From Candidatus Pelagibacter communis (lineage in GTDB: Bacteria > Pseudomonadota > Alphaproteobacteria > Pelagibacterales > Pelagibacteraceae): a DNA stretch of 64,000 nt. The position numbers were made by a program, and so were the translations under genes. The notes beneath the pieces are model-generated. The model saw nothing but the letters and a program-made list of their open reading frames with translations. It had not been told where the DNA came from and searched no databases. Each line of letters starts with the position of its first letter. Positions within the stretch are counted from its first letter, which is position 1. This document shows, one piece after another, positions 1-8,659 of the stretch. The stretch lies in assembly GCF_001179845.1 (NCBI RefSeq), contig NZ_CVSB01000045.1:55001-119000 (forward strand), in the 5' to 3' direction.

Positions 1-378
1 TTCTCTATTAATTAATTGCCAATTCAAAGGAGATCCACCTCTATATTTTGGTAATTTGCCAGCATGGCAATTAATTATTCCATATCTTGGTAAGTTTAAA
101 AAATCTTTTGGAAATATATAAGGAAAGCCACATATTATTCCTAGATCTATTTTTTTTAGATTATTTTTGATATTTGTTTTTCTTAAATTTGCAATTATTT
201 GACTTGGTATATTAAATTTTTTGATTTTTTTTATAATTGATTTATTTAAAAACTTTTTTGAGAGAAAAATTTTATCGATTTTAATTTTTTTATTTAAAAA
301 CTTGGTTAATTCATATCCTCTATTACCATTAATAAATAGCGATATTTTAAATTGTATTTCTTTATTGAAATTATTCAT
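1..378 (-). CDS. Formyltransferase-family protein (3' end lies outside window)
   Basis: The reverse strand is open from an ATG at 378 to the window edge, giving about 126 residues of the N-terminal part. It ends in the motif NCHAGKLPKYRGG followed by PLNW. This matches the formyltetrahydrofolate-dependent transferase fold shared by methionyl-tRNA formyltransferase and sugar N-formyltransferases, where an Asn/His pair and the LPxYRG loop sit at the active site. The gene diverges from spsF across 53 bp and lies in a glycan cluster, so I infer transfer of a formyl group to an amino sugar rather than a role in translation. The first ~100 residues are lysine-rich and diverged. The C-terminal part cannot be seen, so the substrate class is unresolved. 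Confidence 0.8.
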   Translation of the reverse strand, partial: MNNFNKEIQFKISLFINGNRGYELTKFLNKKIKIDKIFLSKKFLNKSIIKKIKKFNIPSQIIANLRKTNIKNNLKKIDLGIICGFPYIFPKDFLNLPRYGIINCHAGKLPKYRGGSPLNWQLINRE

Positions 379-431
379 GTTGTGTCTTAATCATTAATAC
401 TATTTTAAAATAAATAAATTTAAAACCATTT

Positions 432-1115
432 TTGACTACAGCAATTATACAAGTGAGGCTAAATTCCAAAAGATTGCCAGGTAAGGCATTGCTAAAAATT
501 AATGATAAACCAGTTTTACAGAATATTATAGAGAGATTGAAAAAATCAAAATCTGTAAAAAAGATAATTGTATCAACCTCTAACAAAAAAAGTGATGATC
601 CAATAGTTAGTTTTTGCAAAAAGAATAAGATATCAGTTTTTAAAGGCTCATTAAATAATGTTTTTAATAGAATAAAAATGACGTCAAAAAAGTTTAAATT
701 AGATTATTTTTTAAGAGTTTGCGCTGATAGTCCATTAATTGATCCTGTTATAATTGATAGATGTATGAAAAAATTTCTCAAAGGAAATTATGATATTGTA
801 ACAAACAAATTTCCAAGATCTTATCCAAAAGGACAAACTGTTGAAATTATTAGGGTTCGTGCTTTAAATAAGATTAATGAAAAAATTTTAACTTCTGATC
901 AAATAGAACATTTTACTAAATATTTTTATGATAATCCAAAAAAATTTAGAATCTACAATTTAAAGTTATCAAATCAAAAAAGATTCATCTCGATGGCATT
1001 AGATAGTAAAAATAACTTTGACTTTTTGAAAAAACTTACAAAAAAATATAAAGAAAAGATCAATGATTTATCTTTAAATCAATTAATTCAAATTTATGAA
1101 AAAAAAAATATTTAA
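432..1115 (+). CDS. SpsF/NeuA-type cytidylyltransferase family protein
   Basis: This 227-residue protein begins with the nucleotidyltransferase signature QVRLNSKRLPGKAL (RLPGK at 14-18) and has a second motif RVCADSPLID near 95-104. Both are typical of the SpsF / CMP-KDO synthetase-like family, which makes CMP-activated acidic sugars or related nucleotide sugars. No ATG exists near the N-terminus. TTG at 432 is chosen because it puts the conserved beta-strand at residue 4; no Shine-Dalgarno is visible. The next gene starts 20 bp before this one ends, and an aminotransferase and a NeuB-like synthase follow. I infer that it activates the product of that pathway, but the nucleotide and sugar are not proven by sequence. 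Confidence 0.85.
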   Translation: MTTAIIQVRLNSKRLPGKALLKINDKPVLQNIIERLKKSKSVKKIIVSTSNKKSDDPIVSFCKKNKISVFKGSLNNVFNRIKMTSKKFKLDYFLRVCADSPLIDPVIIDRCMKKFLKGNYDIVTNKFPRSYPKGQTVEIIRVRALNKINEKILTSDQIEHFTKYFYDNPKKFRIYNLKLSNQKRFISMALDSKNNFDFLKKLTKKYKEKINDLSLNQLIQIYEKKNI

Positions 1116-2091
1116 AGCTGGAGTAATAGGCTTGGGTGTAGGCATGCATCATGTTAAAGCTTTAAAAAATCATCCAAATTGTATTGTAAAAAAAGTATAT
1201 GATTTTAATAAATCAAAAAAATTAAACTTTAAAAAAAATTTTCCAAATATTGAATTTGTTAAAAATGAAAATGAAATATTCCAAGATAAAGAAATTAATA
1301 TTATTTCTTTAGCTAGCTATGATAATTTTCACTACGATCAAATACTCAAGTGTATTAAAAATAAAAAAAATATTATTGTAGAAAAACCAATTTGTCTAAA
1401 TCAAAAACAGCTTAGTTCAATAAATAATTTATTAAAAAAAACAAATTTAAAAATTACATCAAATATGGTTTTAAGAACTACAGGTTTATTTAGAGAAATA
1501 AAAAAAAAAATATCAAATAAAAAAATTATTTCTATAGAGGCTGATTATTTATGGGGAAGATCATTTAAATTATATCAGTGGAGATCAAAATTAAAAGAGT
1601 ATTCAATAATTCATGGATGCGCTATTCATGTTATTGATTTAATTTTATGGTTATTAAATAAAAAACCAATCTCAGTTTATGCAAAAGGAAATAATATTGG
1701 AATTAATACGAAAAAATTTAAAAAACATTCTTATGTAATAATTTTATTAAAATACAATAATAACTTAATTGTAAAGATCACAGCTAACGCAAGCTCAATG
1801 TATCCTCATTTTCATGAATTAAAAATTTTTTCAAAGAATTCAACAATTACCCATAATTTACAAGGATCTTATGAAATTAAAGGAAACAAAAAAATAAAAA
1901 AACTTTCATCAAAATATCCAGATAAAAAAAACAGATTAAATTTAATTCATAGTTTTGTAGACAATTTAAAAAATAGATATACTAAATCTATTGTTGATAA
2001 AAAAGACATAATGAATTCTATGAGCATATCTTTAGCAGCTGAAAAATCTTTGAAAATGGGAAAAGAGATAAAAATAAAATATGAAAATTAA
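1096..2091 (+). CDS. Gfo/Idh/MocA-family NAD(P)-dependent oxidoreductase
   Basis: The 331-residue protein has an N-terminal Rossmann motif GVIGLGVGMHH (residues 9-19) and the family's catalytic EKP at 96-98, followed by the usual alpha/beta C-terminal substrate domain. Members oxidise or reduce sugar hydroxyls, commonly in nucleotide-sugar or inositol metabolism. The ATG lies inside the 3' end of the cytidylyltransferase gene, and the stop overlaps the start of the aminotransferase by 11 bp, so the three are probably translationally coupled. A keto-sugar made here would be a natural substrate for the following DegT aminotransferase. The gene is very AT-rich and contains an 11-A run at 1500-1510. 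Confidence 0.88.
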   Translation: MKKKIFKAGVIGLGVGMHHVKALKNHPNCIVKKVYDFNKSKKLNFKKNFPNIEFVKNENEIFQDKEINIISLASYDNFHYDQILKCIKNKKNIIVEKPICLNQKQLSSINNLLKKTNLKITSNMVLRTTGLFREIKKKISNKKIISIEADYLWGRSFKLYQWRSKLKEYSIIHGCAIHVIDLILWLLNKKPISVYAKGNNIGINTKKFKKHSYVIILLKYNNNLIVKITANASSMYPHFHELKIFSKNSTITHNLQGSYEIKGNKKIKKLSSKYPDKKNRLNLIHSFVDNLKNRYTKSIVDKKDIMNSMSISLAAEKSLKMGKEIKIKYEN

Positions 2092-3172
2092 TTTTTCTAG
2101 TAATAAAATAAAAAAACAGGATATCAAACAAGTTGAAAAAATCCTTAAAAGTGGATGGTTAACTCATGGTAAAAATACAATCAATTTTGAAAATGAATTT
2201 AAGAAATTTACAGGAGCAAAGTTTGCAATCACTGTCTCAAGTTGTACTGCTGGATTACATTTATCTTGCATGGCCCTACAATTAAAAAAAGGTGATGAGG
2301 TAATTGTTCCATCTCAAACTCATGTAGCAACTGCTCATGCAGTTAAATTGACTGGGGCAACTCCAATATTTTGTGATATTAATTACCTCACAGGCTTAAT
2401 AAATCCAGAAAAGATTAAAAAAATTATTACCAAAAAAACTAAAGCTATTATTTTAGTACATATGAATGGTTTTTCTTGTGAAATTAATGAAATAAAAAAA
2501 ATTTGTAAAAGAAAAAAAATTAAGATTATTGAAGATTGCGCACATGGTTTAGGCTCTATGTATAATAAAAAGCATGTTGGAAATTTTGGTATCGCAGGAG
2601 TTTTCTCTTTTTATCCAACAAAGCAAATTACCACTGGAGAAGGTGGAATGCTAATAACAAATAATAAACAATTTGCAAAAAAAATAAGGTCTATCAAAGC
2701 TTTCGGAATTGATAAGGATATTACCCAAAGAAAAATTCCTGGATACTATGATGTTAAGGACTTAGGGATAAACTATCGTATGACCGACTTTCAGGCTGCA
2801 ATTGGTTATAAACAATTAAAAAGGTATCCTAAGGAACTTAAATTAAGAAAACAAAATGCAAAATATTTGTACTCACTTTTACAAAATTTAAAACATATAA
2901 AAATACCTAAATTTAATGAAGACTATTCTTATTTTATTTTTCCTATACATTCGACAAAAAGAAATAATTTAATGAAAAAATTAAAAGATAAAAAAATTGG
3001 CTTTAGTATACATTATGCTAAAGCGCTTCATCAAATGTCATATTATAAAAAAAAATCTTTTAAAATGATCAATGCAGAAAGATATGCTAAGACCAATATT
3101 TCCCTACCTATTTATGGAGCACTATCTAAAAATAAATTAAATTATATCTATAAGGCTTTAAATGAAATTTAA
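2081..3172 (+). CDS. DegT/DnrJ/EryC1/StrS-family sugar aminotransferase
   Basis: This is a 363-residue PLP-dependent enzyme of fold type I. Visible marks are the GWLTHG entry motif near 25-30, the aspartate of IEDCAHG at about 152, and the Schiff-base lysine K181 in the segment FYPTKQITTGEGG. The family transfers an amino group from glutamate to a keto-sugar, as in PseC, LegC or ArnB. Length is normal and no key residue is missing. It overlaps the Gfo/Idh gene and is followed 126 bp later by a NeuB-like synthase, the order expected for making an amino-sugar precursor of a nonulosonic acid. The exact sugar cannot be assigned. Confidence 0.92.
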   Translation: MKINFSSNKIKKQDIKQVEKILKSGWLTHGKNTINFENEFKKFTGAKFAITVSSCTAGLHLSCMALQLKKGDEVIVPSQTHVATAHAVKLTGATPIFCDINYLTGLINPEKIKKIITKKTKAIILVHMNGFSCEINEIKKICKRKKIKIIEDCAHGLGSMYNKKHVGNFGIAGVFSFYPTKQITTGEGGMLITNNKQFAKKIRSIKAFGIDKDITQRKIPGYYDVKDLGINYRMTDFQAAIGYKQLKRYPKELKLRKQNAKYLYSLLQNLKHIKIPKFNEDYSYFIFPIHSTKRNNLMKKLKDKKIGFSIHYAKALHQMSYYKKKSFKMINAERYAKTNISLPIYGALSKNKLNYIYKALNEI

Positions 3173-3263
3173 AAAAAAATTGTTTCTAATTGAAAGCTTA
3201 GATTTTTTAGTTAATAATTTATTAATTAAGTTTAGGCAAAATCATGAACTTCTTAAGCTATAA
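3162..3263 (+). CDS. Possible 33-residue small ORF, unrecognised
   Basis: An ATG overlapping the end of the aminotransferase in another frame opens a 33-residue reading frame that ends in TAA at 3261-3263. It is hydrophobic in the middle (FLIESLDFLVNNLLIK) with basic ends. I recognise no family. It occupies most of the 126-bp gap before the NeuB-like gene. In DNA this AT-rich a frame this short can be open by chance, so it may be a decayed fragment, a small coupled peptide or nothing. Confidence 0.15.
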   Translation: MKFKKKLFLIESLDFLVNNLLIKFRQNHELLKL

Positions 3264-3298
3264 AAAAAAATTTAAAATGATGCTAAACTTTTAGGAAA

Positions 3299-4303
3299 AT
3301 GAATTTTCTAAATAAATTTAAAAGAATTAAAAAACCTTTAATAATCGCTGAGATTGGGAATAATCATGAAGGAAATTTTAATAATGCTTTGAAACTAATA
3401 GATGCAGCTAAAAAATCAGGAGTGGATGCTGTTAAATTTCAGACTTTTAAAACTGATCTTTATTATTCTAAACATGACAAAGAAAGAGTTAAAAGGCTAA
3501 AAAAATTTGAATTATCATTTGAACAATTCTCAAAATTAGCCAAATTTGCAAAAAAAAAAAATTTGTTATTTATTTCAACTCCATTAGATTTAAAGAGCCT
3601 AGATCATTTAAAAAAAATTGTTGATATCATTAAAATATCTTCAGGAGACAACAATTTTCATGATTTAATTAAAAATTCTGTTAAGTCAAATAAAGAGCTA
3701 ATAATATCAACTGGACTTACCTCGTTAAGAGAAATAGAAGGTTTAAAAAAATTTATTCAAGATTTGAATTTTATTAAAAAAACTTATTTTCTTCATTGTG
3801 TTGCCAATTATCCCGTAGATCCTAAAAATGCAAATTTAAATTTTATATTAAAATTAAAAAAAATTTTTAAAGATAATATTGGTTACTCAGATCATACAAT
3901 TGGTATTGATGCATGTTTAATCTCATTTTCATTAGGATCTTTAATTATTGAGAAACATTTTACATTAGATAAATCATTCTCAAATTTCAGAGATCATGCA
4001 ATTTCTGCCGATCCAAAGGACATGAGTGAATTAGTAAAAAAAATTGAGATTTATAGAAAGTTGATGAATAACAAAAAAGAAAAATATTTAAGTTGTGAAA
4101 ATAAAGAACGAACTTTGTTTAGAAGATCTTATTATTTTAACAAAAACTTGTTGAAAAATACAATTATTAGATCAAATGATATAATTCCATTAAGGCCTGG
4201 TAATGGAATTAAATTAAATAAAAAACATCTTATAATAAATAAAAAAACAGTAAAAAATGTTAAAAAAGGATCAATAATAAAACTTTCAGATTTAAAAAAT
4301 TAA
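3299..4303 (+). CDS. NeuB-type N-acetylneuraminate/pseudaminate/legionaminate synthase family
   Basis: The 334-residue protein carries the NeuB TIM-barrel marks: AEIGNNHEG at 17-25, the GYSDHT strand at 195-200 and EKHFTLD at 218-224. A C-terminal antifreeze-like SAF domain follows (about residues 275-334, with LRPGNGI). The family condenses phosphoenolpyruvate with a six-carbon amino sugar to give a nine-carbon acidic sugar. Length is close to the usual 330-350. It follows the aminotransferase and precedes an AsnB-type gene by 6 bp. It contains a 12-A run at 3550-3561. Which of sialic, pseudaminic or legionaminic-like acid is made cannot be told from these motifs. Confidence 0.9.
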   Translation: MNFLNKFKRIKKPLIIAEIGNNHEGNFNNALKLIDAAKKSGVDAVKFQTFKTDLYYSKHDKERVKRLKKFELSFEQFSKLAKFAKKKNLLFISTPLDLKSLDHLKKIVDIIKISSGDNNFHDLIKNSVKSNKELIISTGLTSLREIEGLKKFIQDLNFIKKTYFLHCVANYPVDPKNANLNFILKLKKIFKDNIGYSDHTIGIDACLISFSLGSLIIEKHFTLDKSFSNFRDHAISADPKDMSELVKKIEIYRKLMNNKKEKYLSCENKERTLFRRSYYFNKNLLKNTIIRSNDIIPLRPGNGIKLNKKHLIINKKTVKNVKKGSIIKLSDLKN

Positions 4304-4309
4304 TTTTAT

Positions 4310-6124
4310 ATGTGTGGAATAGCAGGTTTCTATGGATCAAAATTACCAACTCGAAATAATATAAATATATCTAGCAAGTTAATAAGACATAGAGGTCCAG
4401 ATGCCAAAGGTGTCAAAATTATAAAAAATGATAAATTAGTTTTAATTCATAGAAGATTATCAATTATTGATATTGATCAAAGATCAAATCAACCAATGGA
4501 ATATGAAAATACTATCTTAATATTTAACGGAGAAATTTATAATTACATTGAAATTAAAAAACAATTAATTTCAATGGGACACACATTTAAAACAAATTCT
4601 GACACAGAAGTATTAATTCATGCTCTTAAACAATGGAAAGAAAAGGCAGTAGACTTTTTGGAAGGAATGTGGGCATTTGCTTGGTACGATAACAATACAA
4701 AAAAATTAATTTTATCAAGAGATAGATTTGGGGAAAAACCCTTATATTATTTTTTAAAAGATAAAAATTTTTTTTTTAGTTCTGAAATAAAATCTTTATC
4801 AGCGCTTTCATCTAAAAAATTTAAAATTAACTTTGAAAAAGTAGAGGAATTTTTAAAAAATGGTTATAAGTCTTCATTTAAGGACAAAAATTTATTTTTT
4901 AAAGATGTATTTCAAATTAAACCAGGATCACTTTTTATTGTCTATAAAAATAAAAAAACAAAAAGTATTGATTATTGGAAAAAAAAAAGAAAAATTTCGA
5001 ATAAAAAAATAACATATAGAAAAATAGTAGAAAAGAATAAAACTAATCTAATTAGATCTGTTAAATTAAGAACACGATCAGATGTCCCAATTGGTTTTTG
5101 TATGAGTAGTGGAGTTGATTCTAATGGATTAATTTCAATAGCAAAGAAAAAATTAAAACAAAATATAATTGGTTATAATATATATAGTAAAAATAAAAAT
5201 TATGATGAATACGGACTTACTAATAAATCTGCAAAAAAACTAAATATTAAATTAAAGTTAGTAAAAGTCCCAAGAACAAACTTTCTCAGAAATTTAAAAA
5301 AAATTATACAAAACAGAGGATATCCATTATTTACAATCTCCTATTTTTTACATTGGTTTATGATGAAACAAATGAAAAAAGATAGAATCAAAGTATCAAT
5401 AAGTGGTTCAGCTGCGGATGAAATTTATTCTGGTTATATTGATCATTTTAATCAATATTTTTATCAAATTAAAAGTGACAAAGCTCTTCTTAATAAAACT
5501 AAATCTGATTGGCAAAGATATTTTCTAAAATTTATACAAAATAAAAATTTAAGAAAATATGATTTATATTTTAAAAATAAAAATTTTAGAGACCACATTT
5601 ATGATAAATATCCAAATGAAATTTTTGTTAATCAAAAGAAATCAAGATTTAATGAAAAAAAATTTTCAAATGATTTATTGAGAAATAGAATGATGAATGA
5701 ATTATATCATGAAATTGTTCCAGTTATACTTCATGAAGATGATTTAAATTCTATGAATTTTTCAATTGAAAATAGAACTCCTTATCTTGATAGCAAGATA
5801 TATGATTTTATTCAATCTATACCAACTAAACATTTAGTAAAAAATGGATTTTTAAAATCAATATTAAGAGAATCTCTTAATAAAATAGCTCCTAATTTTA
5901 TAATTAAAAATCGAAAAAAGATTGGATTTAATGCATCAATTTATGATTATATCAATATTAGATCAAAAAGTTTTAAATCAATTATTGAAAGCAAATCAAA
6001 AATATTTAACATAATTAATCGTAAAAAATTTTATGAATTTATTTTAAAAAATAAATCACCTGAAAATAGCAAACTTATATTTCGTTTTCTTTCAGCAAAA
6101 TTTTTTTTAGACCAAAATACCTAA
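4310..6124 (+). CDS. asnB: AsnB-like glutamine-dependent amidotransferase
   Basis: This 604-residue protein starts MCGIAGF, so Cys2 is the glutaminase nucleophile after Met removal. The class II glutaminase domain has RHRGPDA, NGEIYNY and DTEVL, and the ATP-pyrophosphatase domain has SSGVDS at 266-271 and ENRTPYLD further on. The chemistry is ATP-dependent amide formation from a carboxylate using glutamine. In glycan clusters such proteins (for example WbpS) amidate uronic or other acidic sugars, whereas elsewhere they make asparagine. The location 6 bp after a NeuB-like gene favours carboxyl amidation of a surface sugar, but an asparagine synthetase role is not excluded. The PP-loop has SSG where SGG is usual. 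Confidence 0.88.
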   Translation: MCGIAGFYGSKLPTRNNINISSKLIRHRGPDAKGVKIIKNDKLVLIHRRLSIIDIDQRSNQPMEYENTILIFNGEIYNYIEIKKQLISMGHTFKTNSDTEVLIHALKQWKEKAVDFLEGMWAFAWYDNNTKKLILSRDRFGEKPLYYFLKDKNFFFSSEIKSLSALSSKKFKINFEKVEEFLKNGYKSSFKDKNLFFKDVFQIKPGSLFIVYKNKKTKSIDYWKKKRKISNKKITYRKIVEKNKTNLIRSVKLRTRSDVPIGFCMSSGVDSNGLISIAKKKLKQNIIGYNIYSKNKNYDEYGLTNKSAKKLNIKLKLVKVPRTNFLRNLKKIIQNRGYPLFTISYFLHWFMMKQMKKDRIKVSISGSAADEIYSGYIDHFNQYFYQIKSDKALLNKTKSDWQRYFLKFIQNKNLRKYDLYFKNKNFRDHIYDKYPNEIFVNQKKSRFNEKKFSNDLLRNRMMNELYHEIVPVILHEDDLNSMNFSIENRTPYLDSKIYDFIQSIPTKHLVKNGFLKSILRESLNKIAPNFIIKNRKKIGFNASIYDYINIRSKSFKSIIESKSKIFNIINRKKFYEFILKNKSPENSKLIFRFLSAKFFLDQNT

Positions 6125-6233
6125 TTATAATTAGGGAACTAAATGTAATTAATATACTTTATAAAGTGTTTGATGATAAATATGAAATTGTATTTTATAA
6201 TAAAATCAATAAAAGAGTTGTGGAGTAAAATAA

Positions 6234-7274
6234 ATGTTTGATCTTAAAAAACTTAAGGGCAAGAGTGTTGCTCTAGTTGGTGGAGCGGGCTTTATTGGAC
6301 ATAATTTAGCACTGAAACTGAAAGAATTGGGAGCAGAACCATATGTAATAGATGGATTGCAAGTAAATAACATTGGCTATTATACTAGTGATTATGAAAA
6401 AAATATAAATGCAGAACGATATATTGCTTTTATTAATGAGAGACTTTCATTGCTCCGTAAAGCAAAGATAGGTCTAAAAATAATTGATGTTCGTGATTAT
6501 CATGCCATTAGTCATGCTATCAATGAAATAAAACCAGAAACTGTAGTTCATTTAGCTGCGATAGCACATGCCAACAGGTCTAATAAAGATCCATTTTCAA
6601 CTTTTGATCATAGTTTGAGAACATTAGAAAATGTTCTAGATGTAACCCGTTCTAAAGGCATTCATGTAATCTACTTTTCTTCCTCAATGGTCTATGGAAA
6701 TTTTGATGGTGAAACTGTCACAGAAGACAGGGAGTGTAATCCAATGGGAATTTATGGAGCTTTAAAGTATGGTGCTGAAAAACTTGTTATTGGATATAAC
6801 CAGGTTTTTAATCTTCCTTATACTATTATTCGTCCCTCAGCTCTTTATGGTGAGCGTTGTGTAAGTAGAAGAGTAGGTCAGGCTTTTATTGAAAATGCTC
6901 TTGTTGGAGAAGATTTGACAGTAAATGGAGATGGTAAAGAAGGTCTAGACTTTACTTACATCAATGATCTTGTACAAGGTATTATTTTATCAATAATCAA
7001 ATCAGATAGTATAAATCAAATTTTTAATATTACTTTCGGCGCAGCTCGTTCCATTAATCAATTAGCTGAGATTGTTATGGAAAAATTTCCAGGAATTAAG
7101 CTGCATCACAAAAAACGAGATGGTCTGATGCCAGAAAGAGGAACTTTAAGTATTGCAAAAGCGCAAAAGTTGCTTGGATATACCCCTCAACATCCTGTTG
7201 AGAAAGGATTTGTTCAATATATTGATTGGTATAAGAATTTCGCTGAGAGCAACCCACAGTTTTTCAAAAAGTGA
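6234..7274 (+). CDS. NAD-dependent SDR sugar epimerase/dehydratase
   Basis: A 346-residue extended SDR with GGAGFIG at 16-22, an SSS stretch near 149-151 and the catalytic Y174-x3-K178. Members epimerise, dehydrate or decarboxylate nucleotide sugars; the sugar is not evident. A GGAG Shine-Dalgarno sits 8 bases before ATG 6234. The base composition differs from its neighbours: 26 G/C of 60 at 6241-6300 against 10 of 60 at 5941-6000, with several CGT arginine codons where the flanking genes mostly use AGA. This suggests recent transfer from a less AT-rich genome. The last four bases GTGA also form the start of the next gene. Confidence 0.9.
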   Translation: MFDLKKLKGKSVALVGGAGFIGHNLALKLKELGAEPYVIDGLQVNNIGYYTSDYEKNINAERYIAFINERLSLLRKAKIGLKIIDVRDYHAISHAINEIKPETVVHLAAIAHANRSNKDPFSTFDHSLRTLENVLDVTRSKGIHVIYFSSSMVYGNFDGETVTEDRECNPMGIYGALKYGAEKLVIGYNQVFNLPYTIIRPSALYGERCVSRRVGQAFIENALVGEDLTVNGDGKEGLDFTYINDLVQGIILSIIKSDSINQIFNITFGAARSINQLAEIVMEKFPGIKLHHKKRDGLMPERGTLSIAKAQKLLGYTPQHPVEKGFVQYIDWYKNFAESNPQFFKK

Positions 7275-8659
7275 ATATTTACATAAAAATAGAGGTAAAA
7301 CGTAGAGAACTTGAATCAAGGTTATTACTAGCGATGGCCGCAGCTGAAAGAGGTCATCAAGTTTTACTTGGAGCAAGTAACTTAACATTAGATTTAGTCA
7401 AACAAAAAAAATTAAAACCAGGGATAATATTTGAAAAAAGTATTGTGCCATCAAAAAAAAGAATTAATCAACTGAGGGCTTATAAAAAAAATAATTGTAA
7501 AATTACTGTTATTGATGAAGAAGGTGGATTTATTAATAATAACTTTACTACTGAATTTTTAAAAGAAAGATTCTCTGCACAATCAGTAGCACTTACGGAT
7601 AAGGTTTTTACATGGGGAACTAGAGACTATAAAAAGTTTATTAATTACTTTAAGAAATTTAAAAATAAGTTTTCTCGAACTGGGAATCCGAGAATAGATT
7701 TTTGGAGAAAAGAGTTTAATTGTTACTATAAAAATCAAAAATTAAATCAGATTAAACCAAAGGATAATTTTATATTACTTGCATCAAATTTTGGAGCAAT
7801 GGTTCATGAGCATAGGATTTGGCAAGAAATAAGTTTGCTTAGAGAACTTAATAATTTTAAAAGAGGACGTGATGAATTTTTATTTTATGAGTATAAGTCT
7901 TATAAAATAAGATTAGCTGCAAAATTTGTAAAAGCATTTAGAAAAATATCAAAAAAATTTAAAAATTTAAAAATAGTAATCCGACCTCATCCTACAGAAA
8001 GTGTAAAAGCCTGGAAATCAATAATAGGTGATCATAAAAATATCTATGTTATAAATGATGGATCAATAGGCAAATGGATAAGAAAAGCAAAATTAGTGGT
8101 GCATAATAGCTGCACTAGTGGAATCGAGTCGTATATTGCAAATGTACCAACTATTGCTTACAGACCTTTAAAGTCAAATTTTGATTTAAAATTCCCAAAT
8201 GCTTTATCAATTAACATTTATGATGAAGAAAATTTGATTAAAAAAATTGAACAAATTATCAAAAAGAATAAAAATTTTTATAATAAAGATAAAAAACTAA
8301 ATAATTATTTTTATAACTTAGAAAATAATTTTGCATTTGAAAATATAGTAAATGAATGGGAAAAAATTGATGATGGTAGATTATCTGAAAAAAATAATTT
8401 TTTAAAATTGAAAGTTATTGCGAACAGTAAAGAACTAAAAGGAAAAATAATTAATAGAGTTTTCTCTAAAACTGCAAACAAATCATCTTCTAACAGCGCA
8501 ACATATAAATTTCCAAAAATAACAAATAATGAATTAATGACATTAACTAATGGAATAAAAAATACCTTAAAAAGATTTAAAAAAGTAAATGTAGAGCTAT
8601 TTTCGGATAGATTAATTTTAGTAAATAAAAAAAATAATAACAATGACAATTCTTGGTAA
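7271..8659 (+). CDS. Surface carbohydrate biosynthesis protein (glycosyltransferase-like)
   Basis: This 462-residue protein begins KIEVKRRELESRLLLA, the hallmark of proteins annotated as surface carbohydrate biosynthesis. Later parts (VIRPHPTES, then HNSCTSGIESY) resemble the nucleotide-sugar binding C-terminal half of GT-B or CDP-glycerol-transferase-like enzymes. The GTG start overlaps the stop of the epimerase gene by four bases, and the 3' end overlaps the ABC transporter start by 17, so the three are likely coupled. The gene is typically AT-rich (6 G/C of 60 at 7921-7980), unlike the genes on either side. The acceptor and donor sugars are unknown; the assignment rests on overall resemblance. 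Confidence 0.7.
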   Translation: MNIYIKIEVKRRELESRLLLAMAAAERGHQVLLGASNLTLDLVKQKKLKPGIIFEKSIVPSKKRINQLRAYKKNNCKITVIDEEGGFINNNFTTEFLKERFSAQSVALTDKVFTWGTRDYKKFINYFKKFKNKFSRTGNPRIDFWRKEFNCYYKNQKLNQIKPKDNFILLASNFGAMVHEHRIWQEISLLRELNNFKRGRDEFLFYEYKSYKIRLAAKFVKAFRKISKKFKNLKIVIRPHPTESVKAWKSIIGDHKNIYVINDGSIGKWIRKAKLVVHNSCTSGIESYIANVPTIAYRPLKSNFDLKFPNALSINIYDEENLIKKIEQIIKKNKNFYNKDKKLNNYFYNLENNFAFENIVNEWEKIDDGRLSEKNNFLKLKVIANSKELKGKIINRVFSKTANKSSSNSATYKFPKITNNELMTLTNGIKNTLKRFKKVNVELFSDRLILVNKKNNNNDNSW

